Below are positions 49,293 through 61,083 of a stretch of DNA of 64,000 nt, one piece after another. The DNA is taken from contig NW_017264206.1 of assembly GCF_001619985.1 (NCBI RefSeq), forward strand, positions 372,001-436,000. Direction: 5' to 3'. This DNA is from Xylona heveae TC161. Taxonomy: Eukaryota > Ascomycota > Xylonomycetes > Xylonales > Xylonaceae. The position numbers were made by a program, and so were the translations under genes. The notes under the pieces are model-generated. The model saw nothing but the letters and a program-made list of their open reading frames with translations, did not search any database and was not told the origin of the DNA. The first letter of the stretch is position 1; every line of letters starts with the position of its first letter.

Positions 49293-51411
49293 CCTGACGA
49301 CGTGGACTCAAAGAAACGCGATCAGATTGTTATACACAACGAGCTGCTAAGTTTATGATGTCCGGAGTTCGTAAAAATAAAAGGGCCAAACAATAAGAAT
49401 AATTACAGCCAGTCGATCTTGTTGTCTTCACACTTTATTGAAACTCGCCATCAGCCACATCCATGCGACGAGAAGGACGACTTCGCTTTATGGAGCTTCA
49501 TTACGCCACCCATATTAGAAGAGCAACGCGGGGCAACAGCTCTCATGATCTGCGCGAGCCCAAAACGCGCCAGGTGTCTAGGCACGATTGCCATTAACAT
49601 TGGATGGGATTGCTCGGATAAAGGGCGTCATCAGACGCCACGGCGTTCCATATTGCTTAGGATGACGGTATTTCTGATTGGGTCCCATAGGAGTTACCCA
49701 TTATCGCCCGTGGGATGATCGGATTTAGAGCATGCAGCTTCCATAAGAGACATGGCGTTTGAGTGGTGGAAACTGTAAAGAGCAGTGGCCGCGATATCAA
49801 AGTCGACTGGTGGAGAACGCCGGATGACGGCCGTTCCCCACAAAAGGAAGTCAAACGATGACGCCATGCCAAAGGAGGAATGGATAGCTAAAACACCACA
49901 AGGAAGCCACACATTTGCTACCGTAGATCATTTACGTCAACTCATAGTCACTGCGATTGTAACATATTTTGTGGAAGCGATTATCAGGATAAAAAAATTC
50001 AGTCTCTTTTTTTTTTTTTTTTTTTTTTTCGTTTCACAATTCACAAATGTTGAATTGTTGCGGGTCATCTAATATTGAGCGTAGCGGATCACAAGCTACC
50101 ACTAACACTGTTCATTGATTTATTTTCAGCCGCCATCCGCTGAGCTTCTACAGCTGGATCTACAATTGAGCTCGACAGATCCAAAAGAGAATATTGACAT
50201 TGTGCCTTGCGAGAGCGCGTGTGATTCCTCGAAACTCAGCTGCCAGATATATGGATTGGCGTCACGAGCGCTGCCAAAGAAATCTCTGTAAAGATTCTAC
50301 CTTTCTAGAAATATTTTATCGTAGTATATCCACCACAGTCCTCAATGGCCTCAGAAATGTATATTTGGTTTGCATTCTCAAGTTTTGAGCCAACAAGCAT
50401 CACTTGCAAAGCTCGGCCTTGTGAGCCAGTAATGTTAGCATATACCTAGATTATACAAATACCGGCACTAGCTACACTATAAAATGATATTGCTAGTGGA
50501 TCCTCCGATCAAGTGCTCTATGTAATGATCTAGGTAGATGCATTATCAGAGAATATGAATATTGTAATGAGACTCTCTTAGGTGACTGAGCTATCCAGCA
50601 AACCACCAAATCTACCTACCTTACTTATTGACGCCCAGGATGATATATTATTGACAAGATCACGGGGACAAATAACAGACTATAGCCGGTATAAACTATC
50701 AAAAAGTAAATAGTCTACTGCTTATGCTGGATAGAGCTTTGGTATATCTTCAAATAAACGAGTAGCAGTTCACACGATAACTTTATTTTATTACTTCATC
50801 TGGATCATCTTCTGAAGTACTAAGACGGCTTTTCATGGCAGAATACTAAATTGTTTGGGTATACTTGAGCCCTTTGCAACCCAACCTCTACCCATTATAC
50901 ATATGTGTATATCATTGTGAGATGCCAATGAGATTGGAAAGATACCAATTAAGGTCACCAAATCTTAATCTCATTGCACCGGTAGAACGATGTATGACTC
51001 TTCAGTGGTGTTATAATATAAGTCGATACCAGGAAAGTACAGCTTCTTTGGGGCGAGTGGGGCCAAGCGAAGCTTATCTGAGAGGTCTTTTCCGCATACG
51101 GTTAGACAGTTAGTCTACCCGCTCGGCTATGGAACCCCTCCGGAAAGAGAGAAGCATCCTATTGCCTGAGATGAATAATGATGATTCCACCAAGCTTGTC
51201 GTCGTGTGCGACTTGTTGTCTAAAGTAGGTAGCAACGAGCGACTTGCTACTCCCTTAATCCATGTCGGCAACTTCTTCTTTTTCATCGTCTGGTCTTTAT
51301 TAGCAACTTCAAGTGGCAGGGAGAGCAAGCACTATTCAGTTTGGCGCTGGTTCGTCTTTCATTCATTTTCACGGGGCGCTCATCCCCATCGCCGTCCTAA
51401 ATCCTCCAAAC
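49293..51411. other. 2.1-kb divergent intergenic region
   Basis: Between aquaporin (minus) and the PA-TM-RING gene (plus). It contains a T23 homopolymer (50007-50029) and an AT-rich middle (50400-50850). No gene was recognised. Confidence 0.5.
50007..50029. repeat. T23 homopolymer
   Basis: Twenty-three consecutive T on the plus strand in an intergenic region. Confidence 0.9.
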
Positions 51412-54320
51412 ATGCGGTTACCACGCCTGATTCTCCTGCTCTTATGTTTCGTCGCCCTCTCGGTCGTCTTCACTTCCTTCTCACTTCTTTCAGCGCATCC
51501 TCGGCGACAGAGCTCAAATTCTGCGACCGATTCTCGAGCCGCCCGCGGTATTCGCGCTCTCTTCTCCTTTAATACACCCCTCTTCCCACCTTCGGCCATC
51601 ATCAGCCTTACAGACGACAACTCTACATTCTTTTTAGCCCGGCCTGCAGCGTTTGGGCCTCTCCTACCCTCTAAAGGCTTGAGTGGGCCGCTCTGGGTCG
51701 GGAGTGGGTTTGGCGACGATAGCCTACGAAGAGGTGGTATTATAGCAGGCTCCGAAGGGGAGCTAGGCTGCAGCGACGTCCCTGGATGGGGTGAACTGGA
51801 CAAAGCTGGAGCAGGAGGGACATCTGGATCAAAGGGCTCCCTCAAGAAAGTGTCCACTTCGAAAAAGCAGGCAGAAAAGGGAGAACGCAAAAACGAAAAA
51901 GCTAAGCGGTCGGTTGAAGGGAACATTGAGAAGGGGCAGGACAGTGCAGTGACCTCCGGCCCACACGAGGATGATGGAACAGATGACTATCTACACCATC
52001 CACTTCCTGGCTCCGACATTTCAAACTCCGAACGTCATGGCCATGATTTGTCCAATTCTGCCCCAAACAAAGGAGCCAAAAGCCCTGCCCACGCCGATAT
52101 CCAGTCGCTTCAGGAGAGCGCAGAGATTGCCGGAAAGGTCGTTCTACTGAGTCGAGGAGGATGTGGATTTTTAGAGAAGGTCAAATGGGTACAGCGGCGA
52201 GGTGGCATAGCGCTTATTGTGGGCGATGATACACGGGGCGGTGGGCTTGTCACCATGTACGCTCGCGGCGATACCTCCAATGTCAGCATTCCAGCGCTCT
52301 TTACGTCCCATACCACGGCGCATCTACTGTCATCTCTCATTCCTCCAGGATTCGCGGACGAGAAAGCAGTCAAGAGTGCTACGGTAAAAGCAAAAGCGGA
52401 CTTGAAAAGCAACCCTACAACTGATAAAGCTATGCGGCAAAAGGCAGGCCCAACTAGCGATCATTCTCCTCAGACTCCGGCAGACACCAAGAAGAAAGCA
52501 AGCTCTTCGAAGAAGATTACACGCCGCGCAGCCCTAAAATCTTCAAATCCGACAAAGGACCCGAACGCAGCTGAGAATAACGAACGCCCAGGGTGGATAC
52601 GCTCATTTTTCTTGATGTTCGGGATTGGTAGCAGCAAACAGTCGCGCAGTTCAGGAGAGGACAGTAGACGTCCTCCGAGCAGCGGTCACCTTCACTGGGT
52701 TCCTTCCGAGGCTTTGGATGAAATCAATGAGGAATCTTCGGGCTCGAAGAAAGCTGGCTCGGCAAAGGGGAAATCTGACAAAGGATCCACAAAAGCCCCA
52801 GGCGATGTATACTCGAAACCGGCTTCAGGTGATGGATTTGTTATTGGTGTCCAGGACTGGCGCGATCCCGATCTAATTGAATCCAGTAGTGGCTCAGAGC
52901 ACCAGTCAACCTCTTCACAATCCAAACCGAAATCTAATGCCCCAGGCTCTTCAAATGGAGGGACGGATGCTTCGCGTTCTGGCAAGGGTTATAAAGGCCA
53001 GCAGGAGGAGCGCCTCAAAGGGGGCAGCATTACTCCTGGCAGTGGCGAATACGCTGAGCCCGGCCAAGAGGTCGGTAACAACGCACCATCTCGAAAGCCC
53101 ATGGACATATCCAACGAAAACAATGCCGAAGCAGAGGCTGAAGTTGAAGATGAAGGCGACGGCAGCCTTTTTAGGTGGATCTCGCGCCTCTCCTGGGCGG
53201 ATGAGTATGAGGAAGACGAAGACACGTCAAATGAGAAACCGAAAGGAGAAGGGGCCTCTAATATCCATATAGACACCGACGGCTTGAAAGGAAGTCCAAG
53301 TACTAAAGCTGCTAAGCTTGATGGATCCGGTAACGCTGACGAGTCTGGAGACCATGAAGGTCTCTGGGTCACATTGTCTCCAGCAAGCATGTCGACCAGT
53401 CCTTTGTTCGACACCCTATTGGTGCTTGTCGTCAGTCCCTTGGTCACCTTGACGGTAGTGTATACACTGCTGTTACTCCGCTCTCAAATCCGGAGGCGAA
53501 GATGGCGGGCTCCAAAGGCCGTAGTTGAGCGATTGCCCGTCCGGACCTATCATACCGTCCCATCTATAAGTTCGAGCTCGGGCTCTTCGTCTTCGTCTTC
53601 GTCTTCTTCATTATCTATTGGGCCACCAGCAAACCCGTCAGCTGCCTCACCTCTTCTCCAAGGCGGGCCTCGGCCGGATTCTCGTCCTCATCCACGGACG
53701 CCTGCAGCCCACTCGGCCCAAGGTTCTGCTTCGGGACATGGGCCGAGCTCTTCCGTCGCGGGCCAGGAACACGAAAAGGAAAATTCAGGGCTGGCCAAAT
53801 GGAGGAAAAAGTATACCGGCAGACAAGTGGAATGCGTAGTTTGCTTGGAGGAATACATTGATGGGGTGAGCAGGGTGATGAGCCTTCCGTGTGGTCACGA
53901 GTTTCATGCAGAATGCATGTAAGTACATGCATGCCAAGGTTCTCCTCATGTTACATTTACTAACGCAAATTATGCAGAACTCCATGGTTGACAACTCGTC
54001 GGCGAACTTGCCCAATTTGCAAGGGCGACGTAGTCCGGTCAATGGCTCAAGGCTCATCCAGTCCAATCCGTACGCCGTACCAAGATGTCCAGACACGGGC
54101 TGCGGAGACAAGAAACGACTCACCTTCGTCGGCTCTACCCATTACAGAAGACGTAGAAGACGAAGCCGATCCAGAACGTGCTGACGAATCTGCTGCTCAA
54201 ACCACCAATGAACGGCAGAGTCATGTCGCAAACTTTTGGAGAGCCTTTCCTTCTCTGCGAGCATGGACTTCTAGTGATGAGCGAAGTGTAACTGAGGAGG
54301 AGTCTGATAGAGACCGTTGA
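51412..54320 (+). CDS. PA-TM-RING membrane ubiquitin ligase
   Basis: Exons 51412-53918 and 53978-54320 give 949 aa. Order: signal peptide (MRLPRLILLLLCFVALSVVF), a lumenal region with a protease-associated-like domain (about 230-310, GKVVLLSRGGCGFLEKVKWV), long Ser/Lys/Gly-rich linkers, one membrane span (about 663-687, TLLVLVVSPLVTLTVVYTLL) followed by Arg-rich RSQIRRRRWR, a Ser-rich stretch, and a RING-H2 (about 809-855, CVVCLEEY...CGHEFHAECI...CPICK). The intron splits the RING between the Cys of HAEC and the following Ile. PA-TM-RING proteins work in endosome, Golgi or vacuole membranes and tag cargo for degradation. The lumenal linker is far longer than in animal members. AATAAA at 54367-54372 may be the poly(A) signal. 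Confidence 0.92.
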
Positions 54321-55859
54321 TAGTTGCACGGGCATGGTAAATTTTTTACATTGGCAGAACAAGCGAAATAAAGTTTGGCAATCGGTCATTTTTGGGTGTA
54401 AAGGCTAGCGGAATGGGAGTATATTGAGCTATTGTTTGACTTGCCAGCCATCGTTTCTTTTTCCTATCATTTTGTCATTGCTTCAAACCCTGGCGTTTGT
54501 AATTATTCCCCTCTTTCCATTTTTGCTTTTTTTTGTGCCGTCTAGTACTCCTGAGCATTCGACCGGAAGCTCGCCGGGGTGGTAGAGTATGGGCGTCTAC
54601 GCAGGATCAGCTTATTTTATTCCATTCTTGTAATTTCTATTATCTATCAAGCCAGCATGCATGACGGATATGCAGTTCGGCACTTCGCTCCATACTTGTT
54701 CCCTTTTTCACTTTTCCCCGCTTTGCTCATTTTACTATAAGCTATGTGAGCCATTCGCAGCCTCGTCAATGCAAGTACTCTTTGCATTTCCGGAAGTCTT
54801 CTTGTGCAATCATAACCATGTTTTGTGTGTCGTGTTCGAACGCGGTTGGGCTCTTCGGGACGCTGCAGAATATCACCGGGGTATGATGAATGTAATTCGC
54901 AAACGACTAAGCAATCCATGCATCTACCCGGCGCTATCCGCACCCCTCTTCCTGAGTCGAGCCAGCGCTTGCAATGATTCACGGAAAGTATTGGTGCAGA
55001 TTGATATTCTGATATGATTGACAGCTGCAGGTGCTAGTCCTGATTGCTGTGAATGTCGTACGAAGAATCAGAGATGTAATTGTACTATTGTATGTACGTA
55101 TGTGGTGCGACAATGCAGTTGTCCGATGTTACGTAGATTCCGTTTGTCTTGTTCTGCGTTGTCCGTTTTCCTTCTCGTCATTGTTTCTTTACTTCTTTTC
55201 ATTGGTTGTTGTCTTTCCGATGAATCATCTTTGCCGTTTCTGATCCCTTGTCGTTTGCGTTGTTTCCAACCGACATTTCTGCAGCTTCTGGTCATAGTGC
55301 TGTAATGCTGCAAGATTGCCTTGCTTGTTGGGCCAAACCAACGACTGTTGATAGCGACCGTGCCAATGCGCCTTTTCGTTCTCGCCCTCCAGCGTTATTC
55401 TATATATTCTTCAATAATTTCCTCTTTTCTTTCCTTGATTTACTTTTCTTACTCGATTGTTGGTGGGGGAAGTGCGAAGAGAAGAGCAGGGTGCAGTGGG
55501 CACGCAACAGCAGAGGTTCGAACTTGCCCTTTCCGCAACCCGATACAGTGCACATGATACGAAGATATCAGGTGATGTATGAAGAACACAAACAATGCTC
55601 GAAGGCTAACTCATGAATTTGATGTCAGCGTGTATACTTTTATCAGAAAAACATAAACCGTTGTTTCAATTGAATGGTCATGGCCATAAATACTGAAGTA
55701 TGTAAATCCCTCACTGGCTTCTATGGTTGACGATGGCTAAATAATACCGCAGGGGAGATATATATTACGGACATCCAACATTACCGGAAAATGTTTCCCG
55801 GATTTTATGGGAATTTCCAATTGCGACGATACTCGATATATAACAACGAAAATCAGAAC

Positions 55860-55882
55860 AGCGCAAGGGATTTCCTTGCGCT
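55860..55882. repeat. Perfect 9-bp hairpin
   Basis: AGCGCAAGG, 5-nt loop GATTT, CCTTGCGCT: a GC-rich perfect stem in otherwise AT-rich sequence. Confidence 0.8.
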
Positions 55883-56063
55883 AATATAAAACGATACGCT
55901 TTTAGCTCGATAATAAAATCGCCAGACTTGCAACGACATACGCAACACAGCAAATGATAAAAAAATTTCAAAATAAAGGAAACACATTCACAACTATTCG
56001 AATCCGACTTTCGAAAATAAATAACACTCGGCAAAACAATGCTGGTCGTTTCTCGTGATATGC

Positions 56064-56083
56064 ACGAGGCCTTACGGCTTCGT
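56064..56083. repeat. 8-bp hairpin with TTAC loop
   Basis: ACGAGGCC, loop TTAC, GGCTTCGT: eight pairs, one of them G-U when read as RNA. Confidence 0.7.
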
Positions 56084-56832
56084 TTCATCGGCAGACTGGT
56101 ATCCCAGGGACGACATATACAAGCTATCTATCAGCCGAGAGGATTACAATAACATTACGAAATATATATACAAAAACCCAAAGGAAAGAACGGCAGCCCC
56201 GGATCAAACAAGTTACATCTTCTTGCGCTAAGAGGAGAGAACGCAGTAAGGCATAGTGCCTCCTGGTGGTTCGATAAAAAAGCGAAATGGGCCACTCGAC
56301 AATGAGCGTTTGTGGCAGTTTCATTGAATGAGTTGGCGAAGATACCGTGAGTATAACTCAAAGGAGAAATACAGGATGACAGGAACGGATGACTGACGGT
56401 TGGATTTAGGATTCATAACGGTAGGACTTGGACAATGTTCCAGGTTTCGAACAGACGTATTATGGACTATACGTCCTATCCCAGCCATCACAAAATGATG
56501 GATAAGAAGGGATATAAAAATACCGATAGAAGGACTGTGGAGCGTTAAACGGCGCTCTCACAGTTAATCGTCGGTGCGGCTGCGGTTGGCTGTATAAACA
56601 ACCGTAATTCGACTGATTTGTTCAATTATCGATTTTATTAAAAGATAAAAGGCGAAAAAGGAGTTGAGATAAAAATGGGCAATTTGGGCGACGAGAGATG
56701 ATTTTGAAGGTTGCGTATTCACGGGTCACTTTTTCAACGCGCTCGAAGAACAGGCTCTCAACTTCACGTTCGGTCCTTTCGTGCTCTAATGAGAATACGA
56801 ATGAAGGGGCTCGTTCGAAACAGACATGGGAA

Positions 56833-56856
56833 ACCCATTTGGTCTTCCAAATGGGT
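56833..56856. repeat. Perfect 10-bp hairpin with TCTT loop
   Basis: ACCCATTTGG, loop TCTT, CCAAATGGGT: ten perfect pairs. Confidence 0.8.
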
Positions 56857-57689
56857 ATTTTCATTCGTTTAGCTGTCGGCGTTGTGGCCCAGCGCCAGAA
56901 GGTGGATTCGAGTGGACGACGGAGAAACGGTTTGCGCACTGACCTTGGGTGATACACATTATTTTGAGGCGTATAGATTCTAGAAACTAGCAATAACCAA
57001 CAAACATTCTCTTGGCGTTGTTCAGATCTCATTGTGCATGCCTTGCTTGATATTTGCACGGCACTTGTTGACAATCTGACGCGGTCGTTGTTTGCAGCCG
57101 TCTACCGGCACAGTAACAAGAATGGCAGATATTTCAACTGGATGGATAGCTATTTGTCAGCTAAGTACATTTCTCAACGAGAGGTCTCATGTCAAAGCCG
57201 AATGCTGGAGAGATATATTGAAAAGAATGGTATCAGCCAGGGGAATTTCGCCTTTGGAGGATAGCAATGACCCACGTGTAGTCAGTCAATATTCAGCGCC
57301 GTATATCCGGAAGCAATGATAAAATAGATTAAACAATTTTAAACGATACTCTTTCCTTTATTAGAACCTCTCGTCGTAGTGTTAAAATTCTCTCAAAAAA
57401 AAAAAGAGAAATGTAAACACACGATGCCGAAGTTGGACAGATTAGATTCAGGGTCCGAGTCCAACGGTGGGGGCCAAAAGCTTAAGTTGGAATTTCATTT
57501 CTCTAGTGTCGGTCACAGCCCCGCTGATTTCCGACGTCAGCCTTGGGAGATAAGAATCCCTTTGTCATGATGAATCGAATTGACTTTTGGTCCTGTGTAT
57601 AGCTCTTTTACAAACTGAAACGGTTTCCCTAATTCCGCCATTGTTCTTAAGCATCTAATCTTTGCGGCAATTCCAATGTACACATAAGC

Positions 57690-59806
57690 ATGGTAGGCCG
57701 CCCAGGTCGTTCCAAAGGCTGCCTAACCTGTCGGCGGCGTCATCTCAAGTGCGGTCAGTATTATGTGTCGCTTTACTGCTTCAATTCTTCTTTCATGCAC
57801 TGACACTTAATACAGATGAAACCCGTCCGACGTGTAGACGCTGCGAAAAAGCGCAAATCAACTGCGATGGCTATCGCGAAGCCAACTTTATCGACGAGCG
57901 ACCGCGCCTGGAGCGCAAAGCAGGTCGTTCGAACTCGCCCGAATCATTGCAGGTCAAGCCTGTCGCCATGTCAAATTCGCTTTTAATCGACTCACAGACC
58001 TGTCTGACGTATATGCTCCTCAACATGCTCAAAGGCTTCTTGAACTTGGACAAAACAGGCAAAGATAAGGTAGTGCCATGGTCTTTGGACAGCTTCGCCC
58101 TGCTGCGCGATAAGCCGCTAGCCACAACATGTTTGGAATCGCTGGTCATAGCATTCGTTGGCAGACGAATGGGGCAGCAATCCATGTATATGCGGGGAAC
58201 GCAATTGTACTGCTCTGCTCTGGCGGGCCTGCATAAGAAGATTGCCTCTCCGTCCGAATGCTATTCCAACGAGACGCTTCTATGCGTCAACATGCTCAGC
58301 ATTTTTGAGGTACAAATAGCGTTCCCTTAGTCAGACCCCAAGCAGTCTCCGTGTCCTTTACAATAGGATAAACCATTGAGCTAACCCTTTCATTTCATAC
58401 AGTTTCTCAACCTCACTACCCGAAACGCATGGCTTAATCATGCTATTGGACTGGGTCGAATCTTTGAACAGCGCGGAGCAGCCGCACACGCTACTCCCAC
58501 AGAGCGAGTCATCTTCGAAAGCAGCCGCTCCACCGTGATCCTCTCTGCACTTGTGACGCGCAGACGGACATTTATGTCTCGACCGGAATGGAAGACTCTC
58601 CCGTGGTCGGAAGACCCCTTGAAAAAAGACCTCGCGCAGCATCTCATGGACGTGTACGCCGACATTCCCGATCTCGTCGTGGATCACAACGAGGCACTAT
58701 CTTCCTCCGACCCTACAGACTGCTATGTTCGTCTTTTGGAAATCCAGAGCCGCACAACCGCTCTTCTCCAGGCCCTATTCCGATGGCGCGTGGCATGGGA
58801 AGCACGGAACCCGCGCGCGAGATACGAAGTGCTCGTTGATCGTGCAGAGTGTCCATTTCCGAGTATATACTTCTACGAGAAACTCGGCCTAGCCAACGAG
58901 ATTGGATTGTATAACGCCGTTCTCATCATGGCGCTTGAAGTCGCCCAATCTGTTGACGAGCAGCTCTCTGGTTCGGGTTCGGGTCCAGGTGGTGTAGGCA
59001 CCGGCACCGGCACCGGCGCCGACCCCGGCGCCAAATGGAGTCCTACATCTCTTGATCCGTTTGTAAACGATCGACATAGGCCACAAAACAGCAAGATTAT
59101 TGCTTCTTTTTCTGCTTCTGCTTCTCCTTCTCCACATCCTTCTTCCTCTTCTTCCCCATCTTCATCATTTCCATCTCCCTCTCCATCTCCCTCTTCATCT
59201 GCATCTGCGTCTGCTACTCCTTCGCCCTCGTCCCCCTCCAATACTGCAAATGACACGGAACTACGTACCCTCCCATCGGCTGATCTCAATGAAATGGCCA
59301 CGGGCGCCGCCATCGAGGTCTGTCGTGGCGTGCACTACCATTTGCTCGATCACCAGCGCAGCGCGGGCGAACTCTTTTTGCTGTTTCCCCTGCGCATGGC
59401 CTGGAAGGCGCTTGGCAAGAGTACTACCCCCCAGGGCCGGTGGTGCGAGAACATGCTCCGATGTATGGTGACTGGAGAGCCCATTTCCGCTCCAATCTCT
59501 CAGCCTAGCAGTTCTTCTCATCCTTCTTCTCATCCTCCTTGTTCTACTTCTTGTTCTTCTCATTCTCCTTGTTCTCCTTCTTGTTCTTCGAATCCTTCTT
59601 CTACTACTGCTCATGCCGACGGCGTTGAGTCTGCTCATTCTGGTTCTGGTTCTGCATCCACACTAAACAACCCCACAACCGCCAAACCGCGAGCCAACAA
59701 TTCCATCAACAACGCCGTCAGCAATACGCAATTCACGAGATGGGAGATCTCGCGCGAGGTCTTGCGGGAATTCGAGTCGAACACTGCCATTTGGGAGACT
59801 GATTAA
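57690..59806 (+). CDS. Zn2Cys6 transcription factor, 653 aa
   Basis: Exons 57690-57753, 57816-58309 and 58403-59806. The zinc cluster is N-terminal (residues 11-38: CLTCRRRHLKC, DETRPTCRRCEKAQINC), classical C-x2-C-x6-C-x6-C-x2-C-x6-C spacing, and the first intron lies right after its third Cys. The rest resembles the helical fungal TF domain found after such clusters (ETLLCVNMLSIFE, NHAIGLGRIFEQRG). Two low-complexity inserts interrupt the C-terminal part: a Gly/Thr then Ser/Pro run (about 59100-59240) and an unusual Ser/Cys-rich run (about 59500-59610). It ends TNAxW-like ESNTAIWETD. The target is unknown. Confidence 0.88.
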
Positions 59807-61083
59807 TTTTTTTTTTTTCTATTTTTTTTTTAACCACCCCTCTAGGTTTACCGTTTAATATTAGTACCCAGCATATATCCATCCATCTATATAATCCTCT
59901 TAATTGTATGCATTCGTCCCGTCGATATCCAAATTTATCTATTTATATTTGCCCTGTGGCAGGGGTGCTCGTTTTACCACACAGTCCATTCATTGACTTA
60001 ATGTACCATTTTATTCAACGTCCAAGGGACCGCCTGTGACATTTTTTCCCCCTAAAGTCCCAGTTTCAACCCGTCCACGGTTTGCTGGATTGGCATATAT
60101 ATTCGACAGGCTAATCCCAGGACCCAAGAAATACACACCCCCTCCTCTGCATATATACCTGACCTCAAGTCTTCAACCCTTCTGTCTGAGCCTCTGAGCC
60201 TTCTCAGGTAAGGTAGTCACACGGTCACATCTTTCTTCCCTCAACAAACCCCTTTCCGGCCTCGTTTAGCGTTTAGCCTTTAGCCTTTAGCATCCCGGCC
60301 TTTTTACGTAGCCGTAGTCGCAGTCGACACGCATATCATCCTCACCGAGCCTCGTCACGCCGACACACGTCCACGTCCCAGATGGGGCTGACCGCTGATG
60401 CATATTGCGTCGGCAGCCCACTTTTCTGAAATTCCGCTCCAATGCTCCATTGCAATTTGCATCCAGCACCTCATTGTAAAATTGAATTGAATGACAAGTT
60501 GGCAACAAACACGTGCACAGTGCACATACATACATACCTTACAGTCCGTAACTCTTTTCTTCGAGGGATGGAAATGGTATGGACAGTGGAACAGTTGAAG
60601 TAAACAAGTTTGGAATCTTGGACATTTGAAACTAGTAAATACTTTTGCATTTCCTCTTATAAAATGTTGATATGGTATATACTGTGATTTTTACAGGGTA
60701 CGTATGGTATACCGTATGTTGAATATATATAGGTAGAATGAAAATGAGAATGAGAATATAAATGAGAAATGATACATATTGACAATGATATAAAACGCTC
60801 CCGGATTCTGGGACAAGCAGAGTGTGCAAACGAGAAGAAGATAAAAACCAAAGAAAAGAAAAGATAAGAAAAAGAGGACGAGAAAAACAAACAAAAAGAA
60901 AATCGTCCAAGGATATAATATCATCTTACAAAATTCCCCGCCGAAAAATGTCAAAATTATCAAAACGCCGAAAATGGTGTTTCGCTTTTGCCAACTTTTG
61001 TTTTTTCGCTCTCTGGATGTTTTTTTTTTTAAAAGAAGAAAAAGAAAAAATGCATAAACGAATAAATGAGTAAATGAATAAGG
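59807..61083. other. Convergent intergenic region
   Basis: Shared 3' region of the Zn2Cys6 factor and the siroheme gene. T-runs follow the first stop. It holds a 7-nt tandem repeat (60264-60291) and A/G-rich sequence at 60835-60905 and 61020-61080. Confidence 0.5.
60264..60291. repeat. Four tandem copies of (G/C)TTTAGC
   Basis: GTTTAGC, GTTTAGC, CTTTAGC, CTTTAGC head to tail. It resembles a telomere-like heptamer only superficially. Confidence 0.8.

Larger units (their letters stand above)
54321..57689. other. 3.4-kb gene-poor region with many short hairpins
   Basis: No protein gene was recognised. Short open frames exist (for example 56622-57032, minus, 137 codons from ATG) without domains. 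Between 55.78 and 56.86 kb there is a series of short inverted repeats listed separately. The far right is the promoter of the Zn2Cys6 gene. Confidence 0.5.

Noticed and set aside
51090-51138. Minus strand reads GGGGTTCCATAGCCGAGCGGGTAGAC, resembling the D-arm of a Ser/Leu tRNA
   Set aside because: No anticodon stem, no GGTTCRANNCC T-arm and no paired acceptor stem follow.
56622-57032. 137-codon minus-strand frame
   Set aside because: No domain, no conserved-looking motif, and part of it is the perfect hairpin at 56833-56856; coding is not supported.
60264-60291. Interstitial telomere repeat
   Set aside because: Only four units, (G/C)TTTAGC rather than TTAGGG, with genes on both sides.
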